DNA of 64,000 bases, from the NCBI RefSeq assembly GCF_032854445.1, contig NC_088302.1, positions 50,868,046-50,932,045 of the forward strand, in the 5' to 3' direction. A model generated the notes under the pieces. It worked only from the letters and a program-made list of their open reading frames with translations, ran no database searches and had not been told where the DNA came from. The position numbers and the translations under genes are program-made. Positions 49,245 through 59,827 of this stretch are shown here, piece by piece (the first letter of the stretch is position 1; each line of letters begins with the position of its first letter). The DNA comes from Liolophura sinensis (Eukaryota > Mollusca > Polyplacophora > Chitonida > Chitonidae).

Positions 49245-49649
49245 GTAATAATATCAAATGACACCATAAGTGAGTCATTTATGCTGATACATGTAAAATA
49301 AGCCTAAACAACTAAAGAAGTAAGAACAAAATTCAGTTGATGTGGATATGTCTTTGTGACAAGGTTGTTTTAAGGGGACATAATCCAAAATTGTGCCTTT
49401 CTGTGTACTTTGATGAAGTTACCTCCCCTAGTACGCCAAAGTAAACTTGGCGTGTACGTGCCCATGTGACACATAACATTACTCACCATTTTTGCTATGA
49501 TAAAAATGATAATTTGTCAAAGATTGCGTTCATTTTATTAAATTTACTCTTTGTGTATTCTTGTCCATGATTACATGTACATGTAATTTATACCTATCTA
49601 TCTCACCATTTTCATCTTGCGATGTGTGATGTTTTTGTTTTCTTTCAAG

Positions 49650-49732
49650 GGAGTCATGGAGTCTGAGAGCATTCCAAAGTGTTATCTAAAGTTTTTAGAA
49701 ATCAGCATGCCAGCATTTTCTGCAAGCTTTGA
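49650..49732 (+). CDS. SNX24: SNX24-like, exon 4 (copy 1): end of PX domain
   Basis: Acceptor TTTTCTTTCAAG, donor TTTGA|GTAAGT; 27 codons and two bases. It encodes GVMESESIPKCYLKFLEIS then MPAFSASF, corresponding to the last PX helices (a P-x-x-x-L-x-F-L pattern). The fifth codon region reads Met-Glu-Ser here and Met-Asp-Ser in copy 2, the only coding difference seen between the copies. Confidence 0.92.
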
Positions 49733-49810
49733 GTAAGTTCAGTGTCAAGTGATCCATGTTATATTTAGAATATTGTGATTGTGCTTTGTCATCAACACTA
49801 TGATTTATCA

Positions 49811-50020
49811 TTTGGTTTATTTGATTAGTGTTTTATGCCATACTCAAGAATATTTCTCCTATATGTCCAACATAAGGTGTGAAAAAACAGAGGTCCAGGG
49901 TAAAGCCAAGGTCATCTGTAGATTACTGGCACACTGTCCCATTATGATTTGAGAGAAAGACAGCATGTACTGGAGTTGAACTCACAGGCACTGCATTGGC
50001 AAGAGACTTCTGATGTATTG
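49811..50020 (-). mobile_element. SINE 3' fragment in SNX24 intron 4
   Basis: On the minus strand ATATTCTTGAGTATGGCATA and AAACACTAATCAAATAAACC mark the end of the (AAAT)n-tailed family. The upstream body is heavily decayed. Also present in copy 2 (near 56790). Confidence 0.6.
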
Positions 50021-50249
50021 TGCTAATGAAAACTAAGAAACTACACACTAATGTAAATTTGTGTTACGTTTGTGGCACCAAAAGGTCTTTGCTACAGCTC
50101 ATCTCTTCTGAGCATTGTCACATATAACAGGAAACAAAAAACCCTTGAATCACTCACATTCTGAAATCAGTTACACTGGAAGTAGGTGTGGCGTGTGCAA
50201 TGTGAAACAAGTAAAAGAAGTACATAATTAAATTAATTACCTCCGAATG

Positions 50250-50360
50250 ATTGTCCCTTGGTCCCCGTCTGGTTTGCTCCCGCCATAAAGCTTGCCAAAG
50301 TCGTATATGTGAAATATTCTTGAGTACAGTGTAAAACACCAATTGAAAATAAATAAAGTA
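50250..50360 (+). mobile_element. 5'-truncated (AAAT)n-tailed SINE in SNX24 intron 4
   Basis: CCCCGTCTGGTTTGCTCCCG, a CCATAAAGCTTGCC segment and ATATTCTTGAGTACAGTGTA, with a tail of AAATAAA. In copy 2 the tail is two AAAT units longer. Confidence 0.75.
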
Positions 50361-50424
50361 ATTATTTATTGTACAGCTTAACTTGTTTAAGTGTCAAAAT
50401 CCCAGTATTATACCCTGTATAGCA

Positions 50425-50905
50425 TGCGATGGGAAGGTTGTCCAGCAACTTGTGGATGGTTGTGGGTCCCCTCCCCCTAACCCACCCCACCTTACCCCAC
50501 CCCCACCCCCACCCCCTTCCCCTACCTCAGGCTTTTCCTGGTTTCAGGCCTCTATAATGCTTGTCGGGGCCTCAGTGGCCCAGGGAGTTGACAGGCCAGC
50601 ACAGCACAATGACTCAGGAGCCTCTCACCAATGCGGTCGCTGTGAGTTCAAGCCCAGCCCATGCTGGTTTCCTCTCTGACGGTACGTGGGAAGGTCCCAC
50701 AGCAACCTGCGGATGGTCTTGGGTTTCCCCCAGACTCTTGGTTTCTTCCAACCATAATGCTGGACCCCATCATATAGGTCAAATACTTTTGAGTACGGCG
50801 TAAAACACCAATCAAATATATAAATAAATATAATGCTTGCCCCGATCATATAAGTGAAATATACTTGAGTACAGCACGAAACTCCAGTGAAATAAATAAA
50901 GAATG
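50425..50905 (+). mobile_element. Nested SINEs: younger copy inserted in an older one
   Basis: An older SINE (50425-50563, resuming at 50840-50905) is split by a full-length younger one (50564-50828) with tRNA-like head (GCTGTGAGTTCAAGCCCAGC B-box region) and AAATAAATA tail. The 11-base target-site duplication TATAATGCTTG lies at 50553-50563 and 50829-50839. The older copy contains a C-rich tract near 50466-50530. Confidence 0.88.
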
Positions 50906-51007
50906 TAAAGCATGCAAAACACATGCTTAACTTACAGACCCTATGTAACTGTCCTCTTAATCAAGTATTTCATAAGCTGCATTGTATGTTTTGTTTTGTT
51001 TCCACAG

Positions 51008-51099
51008 CTCACTAGATGACTTAAATCTCAGCTCAACTGTTGTCCATCAGCCTGTGGTGTCTTTTGTGGGAGAAGCATTTTTACAAGACAATTCCAGAA
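51008..51099 (+). CDS. SNX24: SNX24-like, exon 5 (copy 1): C-terminal tail
   Basis: Acceptor TTTGTTTCCACAG, donor CCAGAA|GTAAGT. The first base completes Asp with exon 4; then SLDDLNLSSTVVHQPVVSF and VGEAFLQDNSR follow. A [ST]-H-Q-P-V segment followed by F-x-x-[DE] is also found after the PX domain in SNX24 proteins, supporting SNX24 rather than other PX-only nexins. It ends one base into Ser. Confidence 0.9.
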
Positions 51100-51738
51100 G
51101 TAAGTGTTACTGTCAAACATGTCAAACCAACATGAACAGCAAGTCGCAAATAGGTTGCCAGGACATAAAATTTGATTATCATTAATGTGATATAATCTTC
51201 TTACATGATTCAGTGTCAGAGTTGTAATATTGAGACCTCCTGTCAAGCTAATGTACAAAAACTAAACAGGAATTGTTATTGGTAGCTCTCTAGATGTTGC
51301 CTGTATAGCTTTGTTATAAGTGATTGATTTTAAAATGTTTTATCCTATTTCTTAACCTTTTTGGCATGGTCGCAAGGGAATTTCTCTGCCTAGAATGAAA
51401 TAACTATATTTGCTGTGAAGCCCTGATGTTGGCAAAATCCACATAAGATAAATGATCACCATAATCAAAAGATTGAGGTGGATAAATTACTTTCATAATT
51501 GCCTTTAAACCTGTGAAAAAGTTAAAGAAATTTTGTGTAAGTTGTGGAATTTAAGTTGTGAAAGGACATGAATAATGTCTTATTATAATATCGTTTGCCA
51601 TTGAAGATAAGGCCTATTTTGTACTTCTTTGAGACCAGTTTTACATGGTTTGGAAGAGGTACTTAAAGCTATTGTCAAGTTTCCAAGACATTCTTGAGTC
51701 ATTGTATGATGTATAATGATGTTCTTGTTTTCTTCCAG

Positions 51739-51806
51739 GTAGCTTACCGGACATCATTGTACAGGGTGTGAATCGTGGGCTGTATTCATACCCTGATGAT
51801 GTGTAG
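51739..51806 (+). CDS. SNX24: SNX24-like, exon 6 (copy 1): last exon and stop
   Basis: Acceptor TTTTCTTCCAG. Two bases complete Ser, then SLPDIIVQGVNRGLYSYPDD, Val and stop TAG (51804-51806). The pattern [FL]-P-[DN]-[VI]-[VI]-x-[EQ]-G-V-x-x-G-[IL]-[FY] is the conserved end of SNX24 proteins. No later coding sequence follows. A mainly AT-rich 3' region with SINE fragments comes next. Confidence 0.92.
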
Positions 51807-52189
51807 TCCAGATCTCAGATATTGTCACAGTACAAGTCAATTTTTTGTTAGTGTTTGGAAATCTCTCCCAGACAGAGAACAAATCAAGCATCCTGTTGTA
51901 AACTTTCAGTGAAGGAGCTATCAACAATCTGATTCCACTTTTAATTTTGTCTGTTAGAAATTATTTTTTAAAATTTTACCTAATATTTTTTCCAAAGAGA
52001 ATTTATGGCAATATTGATATTGGAATTCATAGTTCTTTGATGATATTTTAGAACAAAGTCAATTTTATTGCTATTATTTATAATGCTTTAATTTTTTTCA
52101 CTCAGATATTTTTCAATTATGGTGATACCATTCATGTTTTTCATGGCACGAAATACTCAGAAATGTATGTATGTATGTTACTCATTTTT

Positions 52190-52470
52190 GAATCTGCCCT
52201 GGTCATATATATGAAATATACTTGAGTATGAAGTAGAACACAAATGAAATAAATGAATAAATAAATAAACACTTTTAAATCTAATTACAGTTATATCATT
52301 TTAACCTGTTTTGAACACAGAACTTGAAAAAGGAAATTTCCTCCTTATCAACTCAAATTTTGTGCATTATTATTTTGGTGTTTCCTCCCACCATAATGCT
52401 GGCCGCCGTCACATAAGTGAAATATTCCTAAGTATGGCGTAAAACACCACTCAAATAAATAAATAAATCC
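52190..52470 (+). mobile_element. Two 5'-truncated SINE tails downstream of SNX24
   Basis: First: 52190-52275 (CTGCCCTGGTCATATATATG, then ACTTGAGTATGAAGTAGAAC and AAATAAATG). Second: 52375-52470 (TTTCCTCCCACCATAATGCT, GGCCGCCGTCACATAAGTG, CTAAGTATGGCGTAAAACAC, tail). Both recur in copy 2. Their AATAAA strings could serve as poly(A) signals for SNX24, but this is only a possibility. Confidence 0.75.
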
Positions 52471-52841
52471 TTAATTACACACTACTTGTATATGTGTGTA
52501 TTTTAGATGAGGTAGCAAGTTTGTCACGCATGTATAAATTATAGCTTAACATTATCTATTCAGAAAAAAATAGAATAGTAACAGTTCGGGGATAGACTAA
52601 AGGTGAAGTTGGCCATCCAGCTTTTTTGGTCTTTGTTCGGTAACTGTACAATTTTCCAGGTGTGTTTATTATAAATGATTAAATTTGCTCATCTGTTTAA
52701 TACAAGAAACAGATGTATACGTATACATTTTACCAATTACAAAAAAAAATTTCTCATTTACAACAAATTTGACAGGGTGAAAGGTCCACAAAAGATATTC
52801 CTTTTTTGTTGTTTTAAGCTTTATGTGGATGAATGTGTATC

Positions 52842-53041
52842 NNNNNNNNNNNNNNNNNNNNNNNNNNNNNNNNNNNNNNNNNNNNNNNNNNNNNNNNNNN
52901 NNNNNNNNNNNNNNNNNNNNNNNNNNNNNNNNNNNNNNNNNNNNNNNNNNNNNNNNNNNNNNNNNNNNNNNNNNNNNNNNNNNNNNNNNNNNNNNNNNNN
53001 NNNNNNNNNNNNNNNNNNNNNNNNNNNNNNNNNNNNNNNNN
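52842..53041. other. Assembly gap (200 N)
   Basis: Exactly 200 unknown bases, beginning at the first base after the end of copy 1. The round size is typical of a scaffolding gap of unknown length. Open frames that cross it are meaningless. Confidence 0.99.
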
Positions 53042-53666
53042 AGCCTCATTCATGGAAGCATGAATGAACTGTAGTCTTTACAACCGTAAATGCGTTGACA
53101 TTTGTGACAAGAAGTATCTACGCTAGTTCAGGAACATGACTGTAGTTGCCTCTAAGTACAAAGTTGCACAGCGAATTGTTGTTGTTGTTGTAAAGCGAAA
53201 ACATTTATCTCGTTCTTGTGGTCCTAGCAAGAAAAGACCGAGAACTGAACGGTGCACAGTGACATACACAATTACCGTGTCATGACGCCAATATACTGAC
53301 CGATTTATGTTATTCGTCTCTTGGAAATGACCTCCGATCGAGAGGCGAATCATCTTTGCTAAGCGTGGGCAAGTGGTAACCCAATGGGGTTATCATCATC
53401 GGCTTGTTGATTCGACCCTGTCAATGTAGACCCTTGAGGAAATGGCTAAAAGTAAGAGCTTAATTTTACAGGAAATCGGAAGAGAACATACACAATAAAT
53501 GTTAAAGAAAAATCTATACTTTTGAATGTTACAAATGAAAAAGTAGGAACAGAAATTCAAGTATACCGAAATTTATATTTGTGACTTCCCTCCTAATCCG
53601 TCCCCAATGTCGTGAGCTACAGGCCAAGAATGTCAGACAGCTACCTCCACGCTATGATTGCCCAAT
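53042..53666. other. Unique 625 bp between the gap and copy 2
   Basis: No counterpart is seen upstream of copy 1. It holds a (GTT)n microsatellite near 53177-53190 and no exon resembling SNX24 exon 1. It may be an insertion specific to the second haplotype or real intervening sequence. Confidence 0.6.
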
Positions 53667-55246
53667 TAACATTTTAACTGAAAGTCGTGAATTAATTCTA
53701 TCTCCTTACATGTTGTAAACAATGAGTTCAGTAGCGTATGTTGTTGTTGTTCATACAGACCGTACGGCTGGCCTATGAATCATTGAATGGGTACCGGTAT
53801 TTGTAAAGTTGTAGGCCCACTTTGTATGTGTGTATACCAATCTTCCTGATTGAAGTAGAACTGGAAGCAGACACTGGACTGGCGGAAGAAACTCACGAAG
53901 TAAAATCAGGTTGTGCATAGGTTTTCCCCGGGACATTTACCTTAATCCCAGATTTTACTAACTCAGGAGCCAAATGTTGTTTTGAAATTCTTACATTTAG
54001 CGTGACATTGGTCATGTTATGAATGTCAGAGTTTAAAAATAGTACACCCAGGTCCTCAAGATGGCCTATTCTAGCAGACATCTAATTAACAGTTTTCAGT
54101 GATCTTAATGTTAGCCTAATAATTTAGACATGGTATGGGGTGAGTTTTGTGTCCTTCTGCGCGATGTCCTCTGCTTTGCATTTCTGATTAGTATTCTTAC
54201 TGATAGGAAACGCTAGAGGGAGGTTCAATAAGTTAAATGTACTGCTACAAATATACATAACAAGGAGAGGATGGGCTTGTCTTAGAAGTTATATGTATGA
54301 ATAGGGTACATATCTCATTCATTATGCTGGAAACTAGTGATGTAGCTTTTATTATACAAGTGTGCCTCAATAGTTTGAGACTGGTACTGGTACAGAGATT
54401 GTTTGCGACTGAAAGGATCTTAGCTGGCCTAGCCATCAAAGAAGTGCACGTAGCTCTAGCAAGAGTCCATATCAGACCTGACCAACAATGTGAAAGAATG
54501 AATGCTTGGGTATTGTGATTACCACAAAAAATTTTCAGTCATATGACGACAAGGAGTAATAAGATGTCAGCTCATCTTCATGTACTGTGTCTTCTTATGG
54601 CAGGGCAAGTCATCATGGACCAATAAAGTATCATGCCAAAAAGACATGTTGACACCCCAGCCAGTCACATTATACTGACACCAGGCCAGCCAGTTCTGTT
54701 TCCTTGCCTTAACCTTTCAGCGCTGAGTGCCAAGCCAGGCAATTCCAAACTTGTACCATTGATGAGTCTTCATTATGACCTGACCTAGATTTGGTCCCAG
54801 ATCTCCTCACCCCGAGGTGGACGTTCTAATCATTAGACCAGCCAAGCAGTCACCAGTAATGTGAGGAGATGTCACACATCATGTGGGGTAAAGGGTGGTT
54901 ATTCTACTGGGATGTGCAGTTTTGGCTGTCCATAAACCTGACACCATTGTAGTGGAATGTACTTAACGGACATGTGGTTAGGTAAATTGTTCTCAGTCGA
55001 TCAGCAAAGAGAATAGCCGAGTTGGCAATGTGGCAAAGCCCTCACATGTTAACAGATGCTGCAACAGTCAGGAATCTGTTCCTTGTTAAATCAGAACCAT
55101 ATAGGCCCAGTCACAGAATATAGAATTAGCTAGGTTATCTCTGACATCGTCAAAAGTGGAGTCAGTGTGAGATTTTAACCCTCAGGCGTACATGTAATTC
55201 AAAGAAAAATGATCGCTAAATTGTGTTTTGGTTTATTGTTTGACAG

Positions 55247-55330
55247 GTGTTTTGTGTGGAAGTTTGTGTCTCAGGAAGAGTTCACACTGTGGAGAAAAGA
55301 TACACAGAGTTTGAGGAACTCCATAAACAG
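55247..55330 (+). CDS. SNX24: SNX24-like, exon 2 (copy 2)
   Basis: Same 84 bases and splice signals as 48263-48346. No exon 1 was found upstream of it (53042-55246), so as assembled this copy has no start codon in the expected place. If the block is a second haplotype, it is not a separate gene. Confidence 0.88.
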
Positions 55331-56112
55331 GTTTGATAACAATACTTGTAATCAGTGGCTGCATTGAAATCCACGTATGTGTCTTATCTGAGTGTAATGT
55401 TCTTGTGCCAGAATTTGTCAGTGCAAAAAGAGCTCCGATTCTGTTTGATTTCAATAGAGTTCTTGTTCTCCAACCCGGAGAATTGGGGAATTAAAATCTT
55501 GTTCATGAACAGAGATCTTGTGTCGCACTTTGGCATTCAAAACCTCATTCTTGTGTGAGATTCAACATGAGTACAACAAATCAAGAATGCCCAATGTGCC
55601 AAACGGGTTTAAATGAGATCCTATTGAAACCTAACAATGCAAGCAATGCCTTGTCCACTCATACTTAACCATTACAGGTGTGGCTTTTTCACCCTGTTAA
55701 ATTGGAACGCTAAATTGAACAATGTCGATTTCCGTACTTGGCAGATAATTTGCTCTCATAGGGTTTTCTATAAGTTCCCACTTGATGGTTAACTTAGAAT
55801 TTGGGCCGATTGATACCAACCAGATATCTCCATTGTTGATTTACTGAAGACCTCTACTGAATAATTGGATATAGGCATATAAGAGTACATTCTTTGAACA
55901 AAGGCTACTTTTAACTCTCCCAAAAATTAAAAAACCTTTACTTTTATCCACCCTATTAAGATGCCCTTGGGACAGAAATTTTGATGATAACATTAATAGA
56001 AATTCGGCTACTGCCTTGTGGTTTTATGAGATATGTGGCAATTCCATCTTTTTTTGACCCTTTGAAGTTTGCGTGTATATGAACAAAATTAATTATTTAC
56101 TTCTCTTCACAG

Positions 56113-56217
56113 TTGAAGAAAATTGAAAAAACACCAGAATTCCCTCCAAAGAAGATTATGAAATGGAATCATAAAGTTTTAGAACACCGACGTGTGGCTC
56201 TGCAGAAATATCTACAG
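56113..56217 (+). CDS. SNX24: SNX24-like, exon 3 (copy 2)
   Basis: Identical in coding sequence to 49140-49244, with intact CACAG acceptor and CAG|GTAATA donor. Preserved frame and sites argue against long decay. Confidence 0.9.
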
Positions 56218-56620
56218 GTAATAATATCAAATGACACCATAAGTGAGTCATTTATGCTGATACATGTAAAATAAGCCTAAACAACTAAAGAAGTAAGAAC
56301 AAAATTCAGTTGATGTGGATGTCTTTGTGACAAGGTTGTTTTAAGGGGACATAATCCAAAATTGTGCCTTTCTGTGTACTTTGATGAAGTTACCTCCCCT
56401 AGTACGCCAAAGTAAACTTGGCGTGTACGTGCCTATGTGACACATAACATTACTCACCATTTTTGCTATGATAAAAATGAAAATTTGTCAAAGATTGCGT
56501 TCATTTTATTAAATTTACTCTTTGTGTATTCTTGTCCATGATTACATGTACATGTAATTTATACCTATCTATCTCACCATTTTCATCTTGCGATGTGTGA
56601 TGTTTTTGTTTTCTTTCAAG

Positions 56621-56703
56621 GGAGTCATGGACTCTGAGAGCATTCCAAAGTGTTATCTAAAGTTTTTAGAAATCAGCATGCCAGCATTTTCTGCAAGCTT
56701 TGA
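56621..56703 (+). CDS. SNX24: SNX24-like, exon 4 (copy 2), Glu-to-Asp variant
   Basis: Matches 49650-49732 except GAG to GAC after the initial G-V-M, giving Asp for Glu. This is a conservative change of the kind expected between alleles. Confidence 0.9.
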
Positions 56704-57550
56704 GTAAGTTCAGTGTCAAGTGATCCATGTTATATTTAGAATATTGTGATTGTGCTTTGTCATCAACACTATGATTTATCATTTGGTTTATTTGATTAGT
56801 GTTTTATGCCATACTCAAGAATATTTCTCCTATATGGCGGTGTCCAACATAAGGTGTGAAAAAACAGAGGTCCAGGGTAAAGCCACGGTCATCTGTAGAT
56901 TACTGGCACACTGTCCCATTATGATTTGAGAGAAAGACAGCATGTACTGGAGTTGAACTCACAGGCACTGCATTGGCAAGAGACTTCTGATGTATTGCGC
57001 TAATGAAAACTAAGAAACTACACACTAATGTAAATTTGTGTTACGTTTGTGGCACCAAAAGGTCTTTGCTACAGCTCATCTCTTCTGAGCATTGTCACAT
57101 ATAACAGGAAACAAAAAACCCTTGAATCACTCACATTCTGAAATCAGTTACACTGGAAGTAGGTGTGGCTTGTGCAATGTGAAACATGTAAAAAAAGTAC
57201 ATAATTAAATTAATTACCTCCGAATGATTGTCCCTTGGTCCCCGTCTGGTTTGCTCCCGCCATAAAGCTTGCCAAAGTCGTATATATGAAATATTCTTGA
57301 GTACAGTGTAAAACACCAATTGAAAATAAATAAATAAATAAAGTAATTATTTATTGTACAGCTTAACTTGTTTAAGTATCAAAATCCCAGTATTATACCC
57401 TGTATAGCATGCAATGGGAAGGTTGTCCAGCAACTTGTGGATGGTTGTGGGTCCCCTCCCCCCTAACCCACCCCACCTTACCCCACCCCCACCCCCACCC
57501 CCTTCCCCTACCTCAGGCTTTTCCTGGTTTCAGGCCCTCTATAATGCTTG

Positions 57551-57815
57551 TCGGGGCCTCAGTGGCCCAGGGAGTTGACAGGCCAGCACAGCACAATGAC
57601 TCAGGAGCCTCTCACCAATGCGGTCGCTGTGAGTTCAAGCCCAGCCCATGCTGGTTTCCTTTCTGACGGTACGTGGGAAGGTCCCACAGCAACCTGCGGA
57701 TGGTCTTGGGTTTCCCCCAGACTCTTGGTTTCTTCCAACCATAATGCTGGACCCCATCATATAGGTCAAATACTTTTGAGTACGGCGTAAAACACCAATC
57801 AAATATATAAATAAA
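57551..57815 (+). mobile_element. Younger SINE of the nested pair (copy 2)
   Basis: Counterpart of 50564-50828, again bounded by TATAATGCTTG (57540-57550 and 57816-57826) inside the older SINE. Confidence 0.88.
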
Positions 57816-57994
57816 TATAATGCTTGCCCCGATCATATAAGTGAAATATACTTGAGTACAGCACGAAACTCCAGTGAAATAAATAAAGAATGTAAAGCAT
57901 GCAAAACACACGCTTAACTTACAGACCCTATGTAACTGTCCTCTGAATCAAGTATTTCATAAGCTGCATTGTATGTTTTGTTTTGTTTCCACAG

Positions 57995-58086
57995 CTCACT
58001 AGATGACTTAAATCTCAGCTCAACTGTTGTCCATCAGCCTGTGGTGTCTTTTGTGGGAGAAGCATTTTTACAAGACAATTCCAGAA
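57995..58086 (+). CDS. SNX24: SNX24-like, exon 5 (copy 2)
   Basis: Same 92 coding bases as 51008-51099. A T/C difference lies just inside the following intron. Confidence 0.9.
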
Positions 58087-58725
58087 GTAAGTGTCACTGT
58101 CAAACATGTCAAACCTACATGAACAGCAAGTCGCAAATAGGTTGCCAGGACATAAAATTTGATTATCATTAATGTGATATAATCTTCTTACATGATTCAG
58201 TGTCAGAGTTGTAATATTGAGACATCCTGTCAAGCTAATGTACAAAAACTAAACAGGAATTGTTATTGGTAGCTCTCTAGATGTTGCCTGTATAGCTTTG
58301 TTATAAGTGATTGATTTTAAAATATTTTATCCTATTTCTTAACCTTTTTGGCATGGTCGCAAGGGAATTTCTCTGCCTAGACTGAAATAACTATATTTGC
58401 TGTGAAGCCCTGATGTTGGCAAAATCCACATAAGATAAATGATCACCATAATCAAAAGATTAAGGTGGATAAATTACTTTCATAATTGCCTTTAAACCTG
58501 TGAAAAAGTTAAAGAAATTTTGTGTAAGTTGTGGAATTTAAGTTGTGAAAGGACATGAATAATGTCTTATTATAATATCGTTTGCCATTGAAGATAAGGC
58601 CTATTTTGTACTTCTTTGAGACCAGTTTTACATGGTTTGGAAGAGGTACTTAAAGCTATTGTCAAGTTTCCAAGACATTCTTGAGTCATTGTATGATGTA
58701 TAATGATGTTCTTGTTTTCTTCCAG

Positions 58726-58793
58726 GTAGCTTACCGGACATCATTGTACAGGGTGTGAATCGTGGGCTGTATTCATACCCTGATGATGTGTAG
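58726..58793 (+). CDS. SNX24: SNX24-like, exon 6 (copy 2)
   Basis: Identical to 51739-51806, ending with TAG at 58791-58793. Confidence 0.9.
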
Positions 58794-59827
58794 TCCAGAT
58801 CTCAGATATTGTCACAGTACAAGTCAATTTTTTGTTAGTGTTTGGAAATCTCTCCCAGACAGAGAACAAATCAAGCATCCTGTTGTCAACTTTCAGTGAA
58901 GGAGCTATCAACAATCTGATTCCACTTTTAATTTTGTCTGTTAGAAATTATTTTTTAAAATTTTACCTAATATTTTTTCCAAAGAGAATTTATGGCAATA
59001 TTGATATTGGAATTCATAGTTCTTTGATGATATTTTAGAACAAAGTCAATTTTATTGCTATTATTTATAATGCTTTAATTTTTTTCACTCAGATATTTTT
59101 CAATTATGGTGATACCATTCATGTTTTTCATGGCACGAAATACTCAGAAATGTATGTATGTATGTTACTCATTTTTGAATCTGCCCTGGTCATATATATG
59201 AAATATACTTGAGTATGAAGTAGAACACAAATGAAATAAATGAATAAATAAATAAACACTTTTAAATCTAATTACAGTTATATCATTTTAACCTGTTTTG
59301 AACACAGAACTTGAAAAAGGAAATTTCCTCCTTATCAACTCAAATTTTGTGCATTATTATTTTGGTGTTTCCTCCCACCATAATGCTGGCCGCCGTCACA
59401 TAAGTGAAATATTCCTAAGTATGGCGTAAAACACCACTCAAATAAATAAATAAATCCTTAATTACACACTACTTGTATATGTGTGTATTTTAGATGAGGT
59501 AGCAAGTTTGTCACGCATGTATAAATTATAGCTTAACATTATCTATTCAGAAAAAAATAGAATAGTAACAGTTCGGGGATAGACTAAAGGTGAAGTTGGC
59601 CATCCAGCTTTTTTGGTCTTTGTTTGGTAACTGTACAATTTTCCAGGTGTGTTTATTATAAATGATTAAATTTGCTCATCTGTTTAATACAAGAAACAGA
59701 TGTATACGTATACATTTTACCAATTACAAAAAAAATTTCTCATTTACAACAAATTTGACAGGGTGAAAGGTCCACAAAAGATATTCCTTTTTTGTTGTTT
59801 TAAGCTTTATGTGGATGAATGTGTATC

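Larger units (their letters stand above)
46685..52841. repeat. Segmental duplication, copy 1 (SNX24 exons 2-6)
   Basis: Matches 53667-59827 almost base for base, starting at TAACATTTTAACTG and ending at GATGAATGTGTATC, where a 200-N gap begins. Differences are scattered substitutions and small indels (for example a 10-base insertion near 48767 relative to copy 2). The nested SINE insertion is shared, so the copies separated after it. Confidence 0.95.
53667..59827. repeat. Segmental duplication, copy 2 (SNX24 exons 2-6)
   Basis: Same content as 46685-52841, including all SINEs. It then continues past the point where copy 1 is cut off by the gap, so 59828 onward may be the true continuation of both. 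Confidence 0.95.

Noticed and set aside
50466-50530. C-rich tract as a regulatory or i-motif element
   Set aside because: It is low-complexity expansion inside an old SINE and is shared with the duplicate copy; no evidence for function.
52669-53067. Open frames of 76-130 residues across the N gap
   Set aside because: Most of each frame is unknown bases; nothing can be read from them.
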